Source of the DNA: Campylobacter concisus
Lineage (GTDB): Bacteria; Campylobacterota; Campylobacteria; Campylobacterales; Campylobacteraceae
Reading direction: 5' to 3'
Length of the DNA: 64,000 bases
NCBI RefSeq assembly: GCF_003048575.1
Contig: NZ_PIRZ01000007.1
Coordinates: 27,397 to 91,396 of the forward strand
This document shows positions 54,017 to 62,456 of the stretch, piece after piece. The first letter of the stretch is position 1. The number at the start of each line of letters is the position of its first letter. The notes under the pieces were generated by a model. It was given only the letters and a program-made list of their open reading frames with translations. It was not told the DNA's origin and ran no database searches. Both the position numbers and the translations under genes were made by a program.

Positions 54017-54553
54017 ATGGCTGAAGAAGTTGAAGAGAAAAAAGCAAAAAAAGGTGGCAATGGTGCATTAATGATAATTATTATTGCGATATTTGTTTTG
54101 CTGCTAGTTATTGGAGGGCTAGTTGCGTTTTTGATGCTTAGTTCTGACGAGCCAAAAGAGGCAAACATGATGCAAGCACCAGCTCAGACTCAAACTCAGG
54201 CAATGCCAGCTCAAAATAAGGCAAAGCATGGTAGCAACGACTATTCAAATATGGGACCGATATATCCACTTGATCAGTTTATTGTAAATCTGCTTAGCGA
54301 AAATGGCTCAAGATTTCTTAAAACTAAGATCGATATGGAGCAAAGCGATGAGTTGCTAACTCCTGAGCTTGATAAGAAAAAGGCACTTTTAAGAGATATC
54401 ATTATAAGAACGCTCTCTTCTAAAACTTACGAAGAAGTCAGCACCGCAAAGGGCAAGGATAGGCTAAAGGACGAGATCGTCGGCAAGCTAAATGAAGTGC
54501 TAAATGATGGCTACATCAAAAACATATTTTTTACTGATTTTGTGGTGCAATGA
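54017..54553 (+). CDS. fliL: Flagellar basal body protein FliL
   Basis: 178 residues. A short charged cytoplasmic tail ([12 protein letters not shown]), one membrane helix ([20 protein letters not shown]), a Gln/Ala-rich linker and the periplasmic FliL domain with [19 protein letters not shown] and [20 protein letters not shown]. FliL sits around the motor and supports stator function. AAAGGAGGAAAG is a strong ribosome site. It overlaps acpS by 4 bases, an arrangement common in Campylobacter. Confidence 0.93.
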   Translation: MAEEVEEKKAKKGGNGALMIIIIAIFVLLLVIGGLVAFLMLSSDEPKEANMMQAPAQTQTQAMPAQNKAKHGSNDYSNMGPIYPLDQFIVNLLSENGSRFLKTKIDMEQSDELLTPELDKKKALLRDIIIRTLSSKTYEEVSTAKGKDRLKDEIVGKLNEVLNDGYIKNIFFTDFVVQ

Positions 54554-54894
54554 TAGGCATCGATATCGTTAAGATAGATAGGATTTCAAGACTAAAGGCT
54601 CGTCACGGCGAGCTTTTTTTAAAAAAATTTCTTAGTGATGATGAGATCGCGCTAGCAAAAAATGATGCAACTTTGGCTGGATTTTGGGCGGCCAAAGAAG
54701 CAGCTAGCAAAGCCCTTGGTGTGGGCATCAGCAAAGAGTGTGGCTTTTTGGACATTGAGCTTAGCAAAGACGCAAAAAACGCACCAAAGATAAAATTTAG
54801 CCCAAAAATTTATACAAATTTTAATATCAAAGAAGCAAGCCTTAGCATAACTCACGATGGCGGATTTGCTGTAGCTGCAGTGATGATTGTCTGA
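54550..54894 (+). CDS. acpS: Holo-ACP synthase
   Basis: 114 residues. [13 protein letters not shown] holds the metal-binding Asp, [15 protein letters not shown] holds the catalytic Glu-Lys region, and the C-terminal [17 protein letters not shown] is conserved. It attaches 4'-phosphopantetheine from CoA to acyl carrier protein. Coupled to fliL through ATGA. Confidence 0.95.
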   Translation: MIGIDIVKIDRISRLKARHGELFLKKFLSDDEIALAKNDATLAGFWAAKEAASKALGVGISKECGFLDIELSKDAKNAPKIKFSPKIYTNFNIKEASLSITHDGGFAVAAVMIV

Positions 54895-54966
54895 AATTTA
54901 TGCATTTTTACAAAGCTTTTTAATATCTTTTAACTACTTCTGATAAATTTAAAAAACGTATTTTTA

Positions 54967-54993
54967 TAAAATTTTTTAAAGAAAAGACGATAT
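54967..54993 (+). promoter_or_regulatory. Possible sigma-28 (FliA) promoter
   Basis: CGATAT at 54988-54993 matches the epsilonproteobacterial FliA -10 element, and TAAA at 54967-54970 could be the -35 with a spacing of 17, slightly longer than usual. It lies 45 bases before the gene at 55039. Confidence 0.35.
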
Positions 54994-55038
54994 CTTAGAT
55001 TAAGATTTAATGGAGCTAAAGAAACTAAGGATAGTAAA

Positions 55039-55809
55039 ATGCGAATTTCTAATAACCTCCCAACTACTAACTATCTCTCAAGAGAAAACATAGCAAGAGA
55101 GATGGGCTTTCAATTTAACGATATAAACGAGATACTTAGTAACGATATGGGTCATGGCATGACATTTCCTAAGTATATGAGCCTAGACGATAAAGCTAAA
55201 GCAAGGGAATACGACAGATATGATCACTCGCTTACTGGCTTTGTAAAAGGTGAAGGAGAGGCAAGAGTAAGCATACTTGGTAAGCTAATGGGCTATGACG
55301 ACTCTTTTTCAAAAGATGAGATAGATGAGCTAAAGAAATTTATAGATGATAGCGGTGCTTTGGGGCTTGAGAGAGCTTTTGGTGACTCAGAGACTTTATC
55401 TGTTAACGAATTTATAAAAAGATATACCAGAAAGCATGGTTTCTCTGACTTTACCTTTGGTGGAACAAAAACAGCCGAGTTGCTTGATAGCGATATGAGT
55501 GTCGATGAGTTTAAAGCTAATTGGACTAAATTTGCACTAAAGAAGCGCTTTGGTTTAGAGCTTGACGAGGAGCTAGCAAAAGAGACTATAAATTCCATTA
55601 ATGATCTTGAAACACAAAACGAAGAAGATAAAAAAGAGAAGAAATTTACACCTATACAAGTTACTAAAAAATCTCACACCTATAAGCTTGAAGCCGATGA
55701 GAGATTTAAAGAGCTTTATAAATTTATAAAGAGTGAATTTGATAGTGGCAAGAGCATGTTTGAAATTTTAGAAAAAGTGGCAAAGCTTAAAGTGGATAAG
55801 AGGGCATAG
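55039..55809 (+). CDS. Uncharacterised protein, possibly flagella-coexpressed
   Basis: 256 residues, hydrophilic, no membrane segment. The N-terminus MRISNNLPTTNYLSREN resembles the unstructured start of flagellar axial and flagellum-secreted proteins. The body is acidic and helical, with LTGFVKGEGEARVSILGKLMGYD and a Lys-rich C-terminus. The upstream CGATAT box and fliL nearby hint at co-expression with flagella. AACTAAGGATAGTAAA precedes the ATG. I recognise no domain. Confidence 0.6.
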   Translation: MRISNNLPTTNYLSRENIAREMGFQFNDINEILSNDMGHGMTFPKYMSLDDKAKAREYDRYDHSLTGFVKGEGEARVSILGKLMGYDDSFSKDEIDELKKFIDDSGALGLERAFGDSETLSVNEFIKRYTRKHGFSDFTFGGTKTAELLDSDMSVDEFKANWTKFALKKRFGLELDEELAKETINSINDLETQNEEDKKEKKFTPIQVTKKSHTYKLEADERFKELYKFIKSEFDSGKSMFEILEKVAKLKVDKRA

Positions 55810-55947
55810 GTATTTTATAAGCAAAGAATGGAATTTTTATAATTTAAATTTCAAAGAAAAAGCATAGATATCCTAAGACTTATGCAAAAGATAAAAAATA
55901 TGGTTTAGCCAGCAAAGTATTGATATTAAGTCGCTAGCAAGATAAAT

Positions 55948-57288
55948 TTACATCCACTCAAGCACTTGCGTGATATCTTTGGCGTAAAAGCACTTTAGAC
56001 CCTGCGTGTCAAGCGGCTTGTTTGGGATGATCGCATTTTTAAATTTCTGCGTTTTTGCCTCTTTTAGTCGCTGATCGAGGTTGAAAATTTCTCTTATCTC
56101 GCCATTTAGACTTAGCTCACCGATGAATACGCTATCCTTGCTAATAGGGCGGTTTTTGAAGCTACTGATTATCGCTGCAATGACGGCTAGATCGGCCGCA
56201 GTTTCGCTTATCTTAACTCCACCTGAAACGTTTATGAAGACGTCGTAGTGCCCAAGTGGAATTTCTAGCTTTCGCTCAAGAAGTGCTAGCAGCATATCTA
56301 GGCGGTTTCTCTCAAAGCCAGTCGAGCTTCGCTTTGGATAGGCGCTTTCGCAAACAAGTGCTTGTATCTCGATGCTAAGCGCCCTTGAGCCTTCCATTAT
56401 GATAGTTATCGCGCTACCACTCATCGCCCCGCCACGTGTGAAAAATTTACTAGATACCTCGTTTGCGCTCACTAGTCCGTGCTGGCTCATCTCAAATATG
56501 CCAACCTCGCTTGTCGAGCCAAAGCGGTTTTTAAACCCACGCAAAATCCTCAGCTCTCTGCTCGCGTCACCCTCAAAATAAAGCACCACATCAACCATGT
56601 GTTCAAGTACTCTAGGTCCTGCGATCGAGCCTTCTTTGGTGATATGTCCGATGATAAAGACGCAGATATTTTGGCTCTTTGCAAGCCTCATCAGCTCAAA
56701 TGTGATCTCGCGAACCTGTGTGATCGAGCCTGGCGCGGAGCTTATATTTTGGCTATAAAGCGTTTGAATGGAGTCAATGACTAGCACCTTGTAGTCGCTC
56801 TTTTGCACCTCTAGCAGGATATCTTCTAGGCAAATTTCAGTTAGCAGGTATAAATTTTTATCCACCGCATTTAGCCTCTCAGCTCTCATTTTTATCTGGC
56901 TTTGGCTCTCTTCGCCGCTTACATAGAGCGTTTTTTTGCCATCTTTTGCTAAATTTGAGCCGATTTTTAGAAGCAGGGTTGATTTGCCGATACCCGGGCT
57001 ACCGCCTATTAAAACAAGCGAACCCTCGACCACGCCACCACCAAGAACAAGGTCTAGCTCGCTATCTTTGGTGCTAAATCTCGTGAAATTTTGAATTTCA
57101 ACTTCATCTATGCTTATGGCTTTGCTAGGTGCGCTAGTGCTTTTTGCTATCTCTTTACTTATCTTTATCTCTTGCTGGCTAAGCTCGATAAAGCTATCCC
57201 AAGCCCCACATTGTGGGCATTTACCTAGCCATTTGCTCTGCTGGTTTCCGCACGCTTGACACTCAAAAACTGGCTTTGCTTTTGCCAT
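55948..57288 (-). CDS. radA: DNA repair protein RadA
   Basis: 446 residues. An N-terminal zinc finger (CQACGNQQSKWLGKCPQCG, about 10-28), Walker A GGSPGIGKST, the RadA-specific KNRFG in RGFKNRFGSTSE, and a C-terminal Lon-protease-like domain. RadA is a DnaB-like helicase that promotes branch migration in recombination. Starts at ATG 57288 behind AAAGGATAATTT, inside the end of the VanZ-like gene. Confidence 0.95.
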   Translation of the reverse strand: MAKAKPVFECQACGNQQSKWLGKCPQCGAWDSFIELSQQEIKISKEIAKSTSAPSKAISIDEVEIQNFTRFSTKDSELDLVLGGGVVEGSLVLIGGSPGIGKSTLLLKIGSNLAKDGKKTLYVSGEESQSQIKMRAERLNAVDKNLYLLTEICLEDILLEVQKSDYKVLVIDSIQTLYSQNISSAPGSITQVREITFELMRLAKSQNICVFIIGHITKEGSIAGPRVLEHMVDVVLYFEGDASRELRILRGFKNRFGSTSEVGIFEMSQHGLVSANEVSSKFFTRGGAMSGSAITIIMEGSRALSIEIQALVCESAYPKRSSTGFERNRLDMLLALLERKLEIPLGHYDVFINVSGGVKISETAADLAVIAAIISSFKNRPISKDSVFIGELSLNGEIREIFNLDQRLKEAKTQKFKNAIIPNKPLDTQGLKCFYAKDITQVLEWM

Positions 57289-57625
57289 AAATTATCCTTT
57301 TTAAAATTTCAACTACTATCACTCCAAAAGCCGCTCCGATCATGTCAGCCACAATGTCAAGCAAGCTAAAGCTTCTGTTTGGTAAAAATGCCTGAACGAG
57401 CTCTATTTGTACACCAAAGGCTAAAAGTAGGGCTAAATTTTTAAAAATTTTAAACTCATAGCCAAGATAGAGCAGGATGTATAGGACGCAAAAAGCTAAA
57501 AAATGATTTGCCTTATCCCACGAATTTTCGATGATCGTGGGACTTTTTGGAGTAAATGCAAGAAAATCGATCGCCAAAAGAGCGATAAAAAAGCAAATTT
57601 TACTAAGAAATTTTACCCTACTCAA
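57263..57625 (-). CDS. VanZ-like membrane protein
   Basis: 120 residues with four short helices; WDKANHFLAFCVLYILLYLGYE and FLPNRSFSLLDIVADMIGAAFG match the VanZ-like family, whose role outside glycopeptide resistance is unknown. The start is TTG at 57625, 8 bases inside the ftsY end; no ATG fits. It overlaps radA by 26 bases. Confidence 0.8.
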   Translation of the reverse strand: MSRVKFLSKICFFIALLAIDFLAFTPKSPTIIENSWDKANHFLAFCVLYILLYLGYEFKIFKNLALLLAFGVQIELVQAFLPNRSFSLLDIVADMIGAAFGVIVVEILKRIIYGKSKASF

Positions 57626-58484
57626 AAATGGCGTCCATTAGCTCGTCTAAAAACTCGTCTGGGTTAAATTTGATGATATCATCCATGCTCTCGCCAACGC
57701 CTATATAAAATATAGGTAGCTCAAGCTCTCTTGCCACGCCAAATAGTGCTCCGCCCTTTGCGGTGCCATCAAGCTTTGTGATGATGACGCCATCAAGCGA
57801 TACGATCTCGTTAAATGCCTTTGCTTGTGCTACTCCGGCGTTACCTTGCGTGCCATCAAGAATCAAAATTTTGCGGTGAGGCGCTTTTTCGTAAGCTTTT
57901 TTGCTAATACGAACGATCTTTTCTAGCTCGTTTGCCAAATTTGTCTGGTTTTGAAGTCTGCCAGCTGTGTCTAGGATGACTCGGTCGATGCCTTTTGCAA
58001 GGGCTGAGCTAATCGTATCGTAAGCAACAGCTGAAGGATCATGACCTTGCTGTGTTGCGACTATTGGCACATTTAGCCTAATTGACCACTGGCGTAGCTG
58101 CTCGATCGCTCCAGCTCTAAATGTATCACAAGCGCCCAAAATAACGCTTTTACCATTATTTTTATATAAATTTGCAAGCTTTGCGATCGTTGTCGTCTTG
58201 CCAGCGCCATTTACGCCAAGGATGAGATCGACAAATGGCTTATCGGGCTCGATCACGCGCTCATTTTCGTAGATGAAATAGCTGCTCATAACGCGCCTTA
58301 GGTCGGCTCTACTTACTTCATCTTGTGGCGGCAAGTAGTATAAAATTTCTTCCACGATCTCGTAAGCTACGTCAGCTTCAAGTAAAATTTCTTCTAAGCT
58401 CTCTTTGTCTATCTTTTTTGACTTTTTAGCCGAGCTTATCGCTCCAAAAGTCTTCTCAAGGCCTTTTTTTAAAAAGTCAAGCAT
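57618..58484 (-). CDS. ftsY: Signal recognition particle receptor FtsY
   Basis: 288 residues containing only the N and G domains: P-loop GVNGAGKTTTIAKLA, DTFRAGAIEQLRQW, LDTAGRLQNQ, ITKLDGTAKGGALFG and FIGVGES-like end. The acidic A domain of E. coli FtsY is absent, normal for this group. It receives SRP-ribosome complexes at the inner membrane. It overlaps the TlpA-like gene by one base. Confidence 0.95.
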   Translation of the reverse strand: MLDFLKKGLEKTFGAISSAKKSKKIDKESLEEILLEADVAYEIVEEILYYLPPQDEVSRADLRRVMSSYFIYENERVIEPDKPFVDLILGVNGAGKTTTIAKLANLYKNNGKSVILGACDTFRAGAIEQLRQWSIRLNVPIVATQQGHDPSAVAYDTISSALAKGIDRVILDTAGRLQNQTNLANELEKIVRISKKAYEKAPHRKILILDGTQGNAGVAQAKAFNEIVSLDGVIITKLDGTAKGGALFGVARELELPIFYIGVGESMDDIIKFNPDEFLDELMDAIFE

Positions 58485-59116
58485 TATTTTGTTGCCCTAT
58501 TTATGTCATTTTCAAGCATCTCTTCAGGCACAAGACCGATGTAGCCTTGAACGTAGTCACCATTTGCTTTAAAAAGTGCTGACGCAGGCAAGCCTTTTAT
58601 GCCACCCATCGCTTTTTCAAATAAAAAATTTCCCTCACCAACCGCGACTTCATATTTTATTTTATATTTTTGAGCAAAATCTTTTACTTCATCTTCACTT
58701 TTATCTTCAAGTAGCACACCAACGATATCTAGCTCGTTTTTAAATTTCTCGCTTAGATTGTTTAAGTGCGGGATCTCGGCCTTGCAAGGAGGGCACCAAG
58801 TGGCGAAAAATACGTAAAGAGTTGCTTTTTTACCATCTTTTACATCAAAGCCATTACTTCTTTTTGTAATCTGCATAGTTGTGCCACTTAGCAGCTTTAG
58901 ATTTATCTCTTTTATCTCGCTATCTTGGGCATTTTCACCTATTTTTGGAGTGAGTGAGTCTTTGCTTAAATTTTCATCTTTGCTAGCATTTTTATCTAAA
59001 ATTTTGTTCTGCGTTTGTTCGCTTGTATTTTGCTCGTTTTTTTGCTTGTTCTCGTCGCCGCATCCAAAAAATGCAAAAATGCAAAGTGATGTTATAATTG
59101 CTCGTTTTAATGTCAT
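58484..59116 (-). CDS. TlpA-like thioredoxin-fold lipoprotein
   Basis: 210 residues. MTLKRAIITSLCIFAFFGCG is a lipoprotein signal peptide. A Lys/Glu/Asn-rich linker of about 50 residues is followed by a thioredoxin fold with FFATWCPPCKAEIPHL (CxxC) and GLPASALFKANG (cis-Pro loop). It should reduce disulfides in the periplasm, for example in cytochrome c maturation; the partner is unknown. ATG 59116 is chosen behind AAAAGGAAATTT; the longer frame adds an implausible 43 residues. Confidence 0.88.
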   Translation of the reverse strand: MTLKRAIITSLCIFAFFGCGDENKQKNEQNTSEQTQNKILDKNASKDENLSKDSLTPKIGENAQDSEIKEINLKLLSGTTMQITKRSNGFDVKDGKKATLYVFFATWCPPCKAEIPHLNNLSEKFKNELDIVGVLLEDKSEDEVKDFAQKYKIKYEVAVGEGNFLFEKAMGGIKGLPASALFKANGDYVQGYIGLVPEEMLENDINRATK

Positions 59117-59165
59117 AAATTTCCTTTTGAATAAGATTTCAGGATTATACAAGAAAGAGCATAAA

Positions 59166-59810
59166 ATGAGCGTTAATTTAGAAAAAAATGAATTTAGAAA
59201 AAATGCAAGAGCAAATTTGATGAAACTTACTAAATTTAAGGCCAAATGCTCACACTATAAAGCTACAAAAACGCTTTTAAAATTGATAAATTTTACAAAT
59301 TCTAAGAAAGTATTGTTTTATTTGCCACTTAACTATGAAGTCGATGTGCTTAAAATAAGACGAAATTTATCACATAAATGTGAAATTTTTGCCCCTTTTA
59401 TGGTAGGTCTTAGCTTAAAGATGGTAAGATTGCGACTGCCATTTATAACTTATAAATTTAACGTCAGACAGCCATCTGGCAAAAAAATGGATAATGTTAG
59501 ACTTGATATGGCAGTAGTTCCAGCGATTGGGGTTGATGGAGCTATGGCTAGGATAGGGCACGGAAAAGGATTTTATGATAGATTTTTTGACTCTTTGCCT
59601 ATTAAGCCAAAACAGATAGTTTTTCTTGAGATAAAAGACTTTTACACCAAAGATGTGCTTTCAAATGCACAAGACGCGGTAGCAGACTTTTATATAACCC
59701 CAAACAAAAATTATATAAAAAGAGGAATAAATGATAGAGGTTTTAATAGGCTTAGGAGCCGGTGTGGCGGGCGTTGGAGCAGGGTATCTATACGCCAAAA
59801 AGATAAATGA
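59166..59810 (+). CDS. 5-formyltetrahydrofolate cyclo-ligase
   Basis: 214 residues. NEFRKNARANL and VLFYLPLNYEVDVLKIRR lead to the signature IGHGKGFYDRFFDSLPI. The enzyme converts 5-formyl-THF to 5,10-methenyl-THF with ATP. ATG 59166 matches the family N-terminus; the open frame extends far upstream but is opposite the TlpA-like gene. The last 27 codons overlap the start of rny by 80 bases, and this tail (after about TPNKNYIKR) is not typical of the family. Confidence 0.88.
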   Translation: MSVNLEKNEFRKNARANLMKLTKFKAKCSHYKATKTLLKLINFTNSKKVLFYLPLNYEVDVLKIRRNLSHKCEIFAPFMVGLSLKMVRLRLPFITYKFNVRQPSGKKMDNVRLDMAVVPAIGVDGAMARIGHGKGFYDRFFDSLPIKPKQIVFLEIKDFYTKDVLSNAQDAVADFYITPNKNYIKRGINDRGFNRLRSRCGGRWSRVSIRQKDK

Positions 59811-61284
59811 TGCAAACTACAACATCTTCTTAGAACAAGCAAAAGCAAAAGCAAAGGCTATTGAGTATGAAGCTGAGCTAACGCTTAAAAATTCTAAAAT
59901 TTCAGTACAAGAGGCTGAATTTGAGGCTAAAAAAAGATACGATGACAAGACGACAAAGCTTCAAAAAGAGTATGCAAGTAAATTTGATGAACTAGCCAAA
60001 AAAGAGAAAATTTTGCTAAATGAGCAAGAGCTTTTAAACGAAAGTAAAGAGCTTTTTGAAAAAGATAAGCAAGACGCAAAGATCACTTACGAAGAGGGTT
60101 TAAATTTAAAAGCGACTTATCAAAACAAAGTAGAAGAAGCAATAAGAGTGCTTGAGCACGCTGCTGGCTTAACAGAAGAAGAAGCAAAAGAGGTCGTGCT
60201 TAAAAAGGTCGAGGAGAAGTCTCGTGCGGATATCGCTCATATCGTTAGAAAATACGAAGAAGAAGCAAAAAGAGAGGCTAAAAAGAGGGTTAATTACATA
60301 TTAGCGCAGGCTACGTCAAGATTTGCTGGAGAATTTGCGGCTGAGCGTCTGATAAATGTCGTAAATATTAAAAACGATGAGCTAAAAGGTAGGATCATTG
60401 GTAAAGAGGGACGTAACATCAAGACTCTTGAAATGGTGCTTGGCGTTGATATTATCATCGATGACACACCACATGCTATCATACTAAGTAGCTTCAATCT
60501 TTACAGACGTGCGATCGCAACAAGAGTGATCGAGCTTTTGGTAGAGGATGGAAGAATTCAGCCAGCAAGGATAGAAGACCTTCACAAAAAAGTGACTGAA
60601 GAATTTGAGCAAAGTATACAAGAAGAGGGCGAAAACATCGTCATGGATCTTGGTTTAAATAAAATTCATCCAGAGATTGTAAAACTGATAGGTAAGCTTA
60701 AATTTAGAGCAAGCTACGGACAAAATGCCCTTGCGCACAGCCTTGAAGTGGCTCACCTTGCTGGTATCATCGCAGCTGAGTGTGGCGGAGATGAGAAACT
60801 TGCAAAAAGAGCTGGCATACTTCACGATATCGGCAAGGCGTTAACTCACGAATACGAGGGTAGTCACGTTGATCTTGGAGCTGAAATTTGTAAACGCTAT
60901 AAAGAGCATCCAGTAGTTATCAATGCCATTTATGCCCATCATGGACACGAAGAAGCAACAAGTATAGAAAGTGCGGCTGTTTGCGCAGCTGACGCACTAA
61001 GTGCAGCTCGTCCAGGTGCAAGGCGCGAGGTACTTGAGAGCTTCCTAAAACGTGTTGAAGAGATCGAAAATATTGCAAAAAGTAAAGATGGCATCAAGCA
61101 AGCTTATGCGATAAATGCAGGCCGTGAAATTCGTGTCATCGCAAATGCTAAACTCATAAACGACGACGAGGCAGTGCTTGTAGCAAAAGAGATAGCTCAA
61201 GAGATCGAGAGCAAGGTGCAGTATCCTGGTGAGATAAAAGTAAGTGTCATCAGAGAGACTCGTGCTGTTGATTTTGCAAAATAA
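59731..61284 (+). CDS. rny: Ribonuclease Y
   Basis: 517 residues. An N-terminal membrane helix (IGLGAGVAGVGAGYLYA), a long charged coiled coil (about 25-190), a KH domain with GRIIGKEGRNIKTLEMVLG and an HD domain with ALAHSLEVAHLAGIIAAE, HDIGKALTHE. It is the membrane-bound endonuclease that starts mRNA decay in bacteria lacking RNase E or alongside it. AGAGGAATAA precedes the ATG, which lies inside the cyclo-ligase gene. Confidence 0.96.
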   Translation: MIEVLIGLGAGVAGVGAGYLYAKKINDANYNIFLEQAKAKAKAIEYEAELTLKNSKISVQEAEFEAKKRYDDKTTKLQKEYASKFDELAKKEKILLNEQELLNESKELFEKDKQDAKITYEEGLNLKATYQNKVEEAIRVLEHAAGLTEEEAKEVVLKKVEEKSRADIAHIVRKYEEEAKREAKKRVNYILAQATSRFAGEFAAERLINVVNIKNDELKGRIIGKEGRNIKTLEMVLGVDIIIDDTPHAIILSSFNLYRRAIATRVIELLVEDGRIQPARIEDLHKKVTEEFEQSIQEEGENIVMDLGLNKIHPEIVKLIGKLKFRASYGQNALAHSLEVAHLAGIIAAECGGDEKLAKRAGILHDIGKALTHEYEGSHVDLGAEICKRYKEHPVVINAIYAHHGHEEATSIESAAVCAADALSAARPGARREVLESFLKRVEEIENIAKSKDGIKQAYAINAGREIRVIANAKLINDDEAVLVAKEIAQEIESKVQYPGEIKVSVIRETRAVDFAK

Positions 61285-61293
61285 CGGCAAGAT

Positions 61294-61890
61294 ATGAAAT
61301 TTCTTTTTTCAATTTTATTATTTTTCTCAATTGGCTTTGCCAGCGAGGAGCTCGTGCTGGACTCGGCAAACTCGTTTATAACAACGATGAGAGGTGCTAG
61401 AAATGCTCCTATAAAAGAGCTAATCGAGCAGTCAAAAGCAACGATCATCTTTCCAAGTGTTAAAAAGATCGGTTTTGTAGTTGGTGGTATGGGTGGAGAT
61501 GGCATCATGGTTGTTGGTAACATTAACTCGCCAAGTGAAATTTTACCAGTTAGCATAAGTGGCGGTAGCATCGGTATACAGCTTGGTTATGAAGATAGTT
61601 CACTTGTACTTTTTATATTTAAAGATAGCATTATCCACGATATTAAAGATGCCAAGATCACGCTTAATACAAAGCTATCAGTAGCTTTTGGTGATATTGG
61701 ACGCAATTACAGTAAAGTAAGCGATTTTAAATTTTCAAGTGATATATACGCATATGCCGCAAATGATGGTTTCTTTGCGGGAGCTAGCTTTGGTGGAGCA
61801 GTCATCAGTGCAAGGGAAGAAATTTTAAAACAAAGTGGCTATGCCTATGAACAGCTAATAGCCTCTGCATCTAAACTTTTAGGAGATTAA
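61294..61890 (+). CDS. SYLF-domain secreted protein
   Basis: 198 residues. MKFLFSILLFFSIGFA is a signal peptide. KATIIFPSVKKIGFVVGGMG, GDGIMVVGN and GGSIGIQLGYEDSSLVLFIFK match the SYLF/Ysc84 pattern. The homologue at 51115-51777 is about equally long and also secreted. It lies 9 bases after rny and overlaps the DedA gene by one base. Confidence 0.85.
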   Translation: MKFLFSILLFFSIGFASEELVLDSANSFITTMRGARNAPIKELIEQSKATIIFPSVKKIGFVVGGMGGDGIMVVGNINSPSEILPVSISGGSIGIQLGYEDSSLVLFIFKDSIIHDIKDAKITLNTKLSVAFGDIGRNYSKVSDFKFSSDIYAYAANDGFFAGASFGGAVISAREEILKQSGYAYEQLIASASKLLGD

Positions 61891-62456
61891 TGCAAGATAT
61901 CATAAACTCAGTTTCAACATACGGCTATATTGTATTGTTTCTTTATAGCCTTGGTGGCGGTATGGTTGCATTAATCGCCGCTGGAATTTTAAGTTTTGCT
62001 GGCAAGATGGATATCACTCTTAGTATAATTGTCGCTACTGTGGCAAATACAATCGGCGACACGTTAATTTTTTATGTCGCAAGATTTAATAAAAACTCAC
62101 TTATGCCTTATATCAAAAATCATAAAAGAAAGCTTGCTTATGCAGGAATTTTGGCTAAAAAACACGGCGATAAGATAATATTTATCAAAAAATTTATCTA
62201 CGGAGTTAAAACTTTGGTTCCTATCGCGCTTGGACTTACGAAATATTCATTTTATAAATTTAGCATTATAAATTTGATCTCATCAGTGCTTTGGGCGGTC
62301 ATTATCGGATTTGCCAGCTTTAAAGCGGGTGATTATTTTGTAGGTGCAAGTGACTATCTTGGCGAGCATGGATATATTATGCCTCTTGCTATGGTTTGTT
62401 TGTTGCTTGGAATTTGGTTTTTTTTACAACATATTACAAAAAGGAGAAAAGCATGA
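61890..62456 (+). CDS. DedA family membrane protein
   Basis: 188 residues and about five helices. GGGMVALIAAGILSFAGKMD, ANTIGDTLIFYVARFNK and KFIYGVKTLVPIALGLTKYSF are DedA/SNARE-associated family segments. Members include lipid-carrier flippases (for example undecaprenyl phosphate) and support proton motive force. Which lipid is moved is unknown. It overlaps the next gene by 4 bases. Confidence 0.88.
   Translation: MQDIINSVSTYGYIVLFLYSLGGGMVALIAAGILSFAGKMDITLSIIVATVANTIGDTLIFYVARFNKNSLMPYIKNHKRKLAYAGILAKKHGDKIIFIKKFIYGVKTLVPIALGLTKYSFYKFSIINLISSVLWAVIIGFASFKAGDYFVGASDYLGEHGYIMPLAMVCLLLGIWFFLQHITKRRKA

Noticed and set aside
55810..55947. Degraded gene fragment after the 55039 gene
   Set aside because: Short AT-rich stretch with stops in every frame and no recognisable peptide; I cannot support it as a pseudogene.
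58881..59165. Plus-strand frame upstream of the cyclo-ligase
   Set aside because: It is antisense to the TlpA-like gene and has no ribosome site; the family N-terminus begins at 59166.
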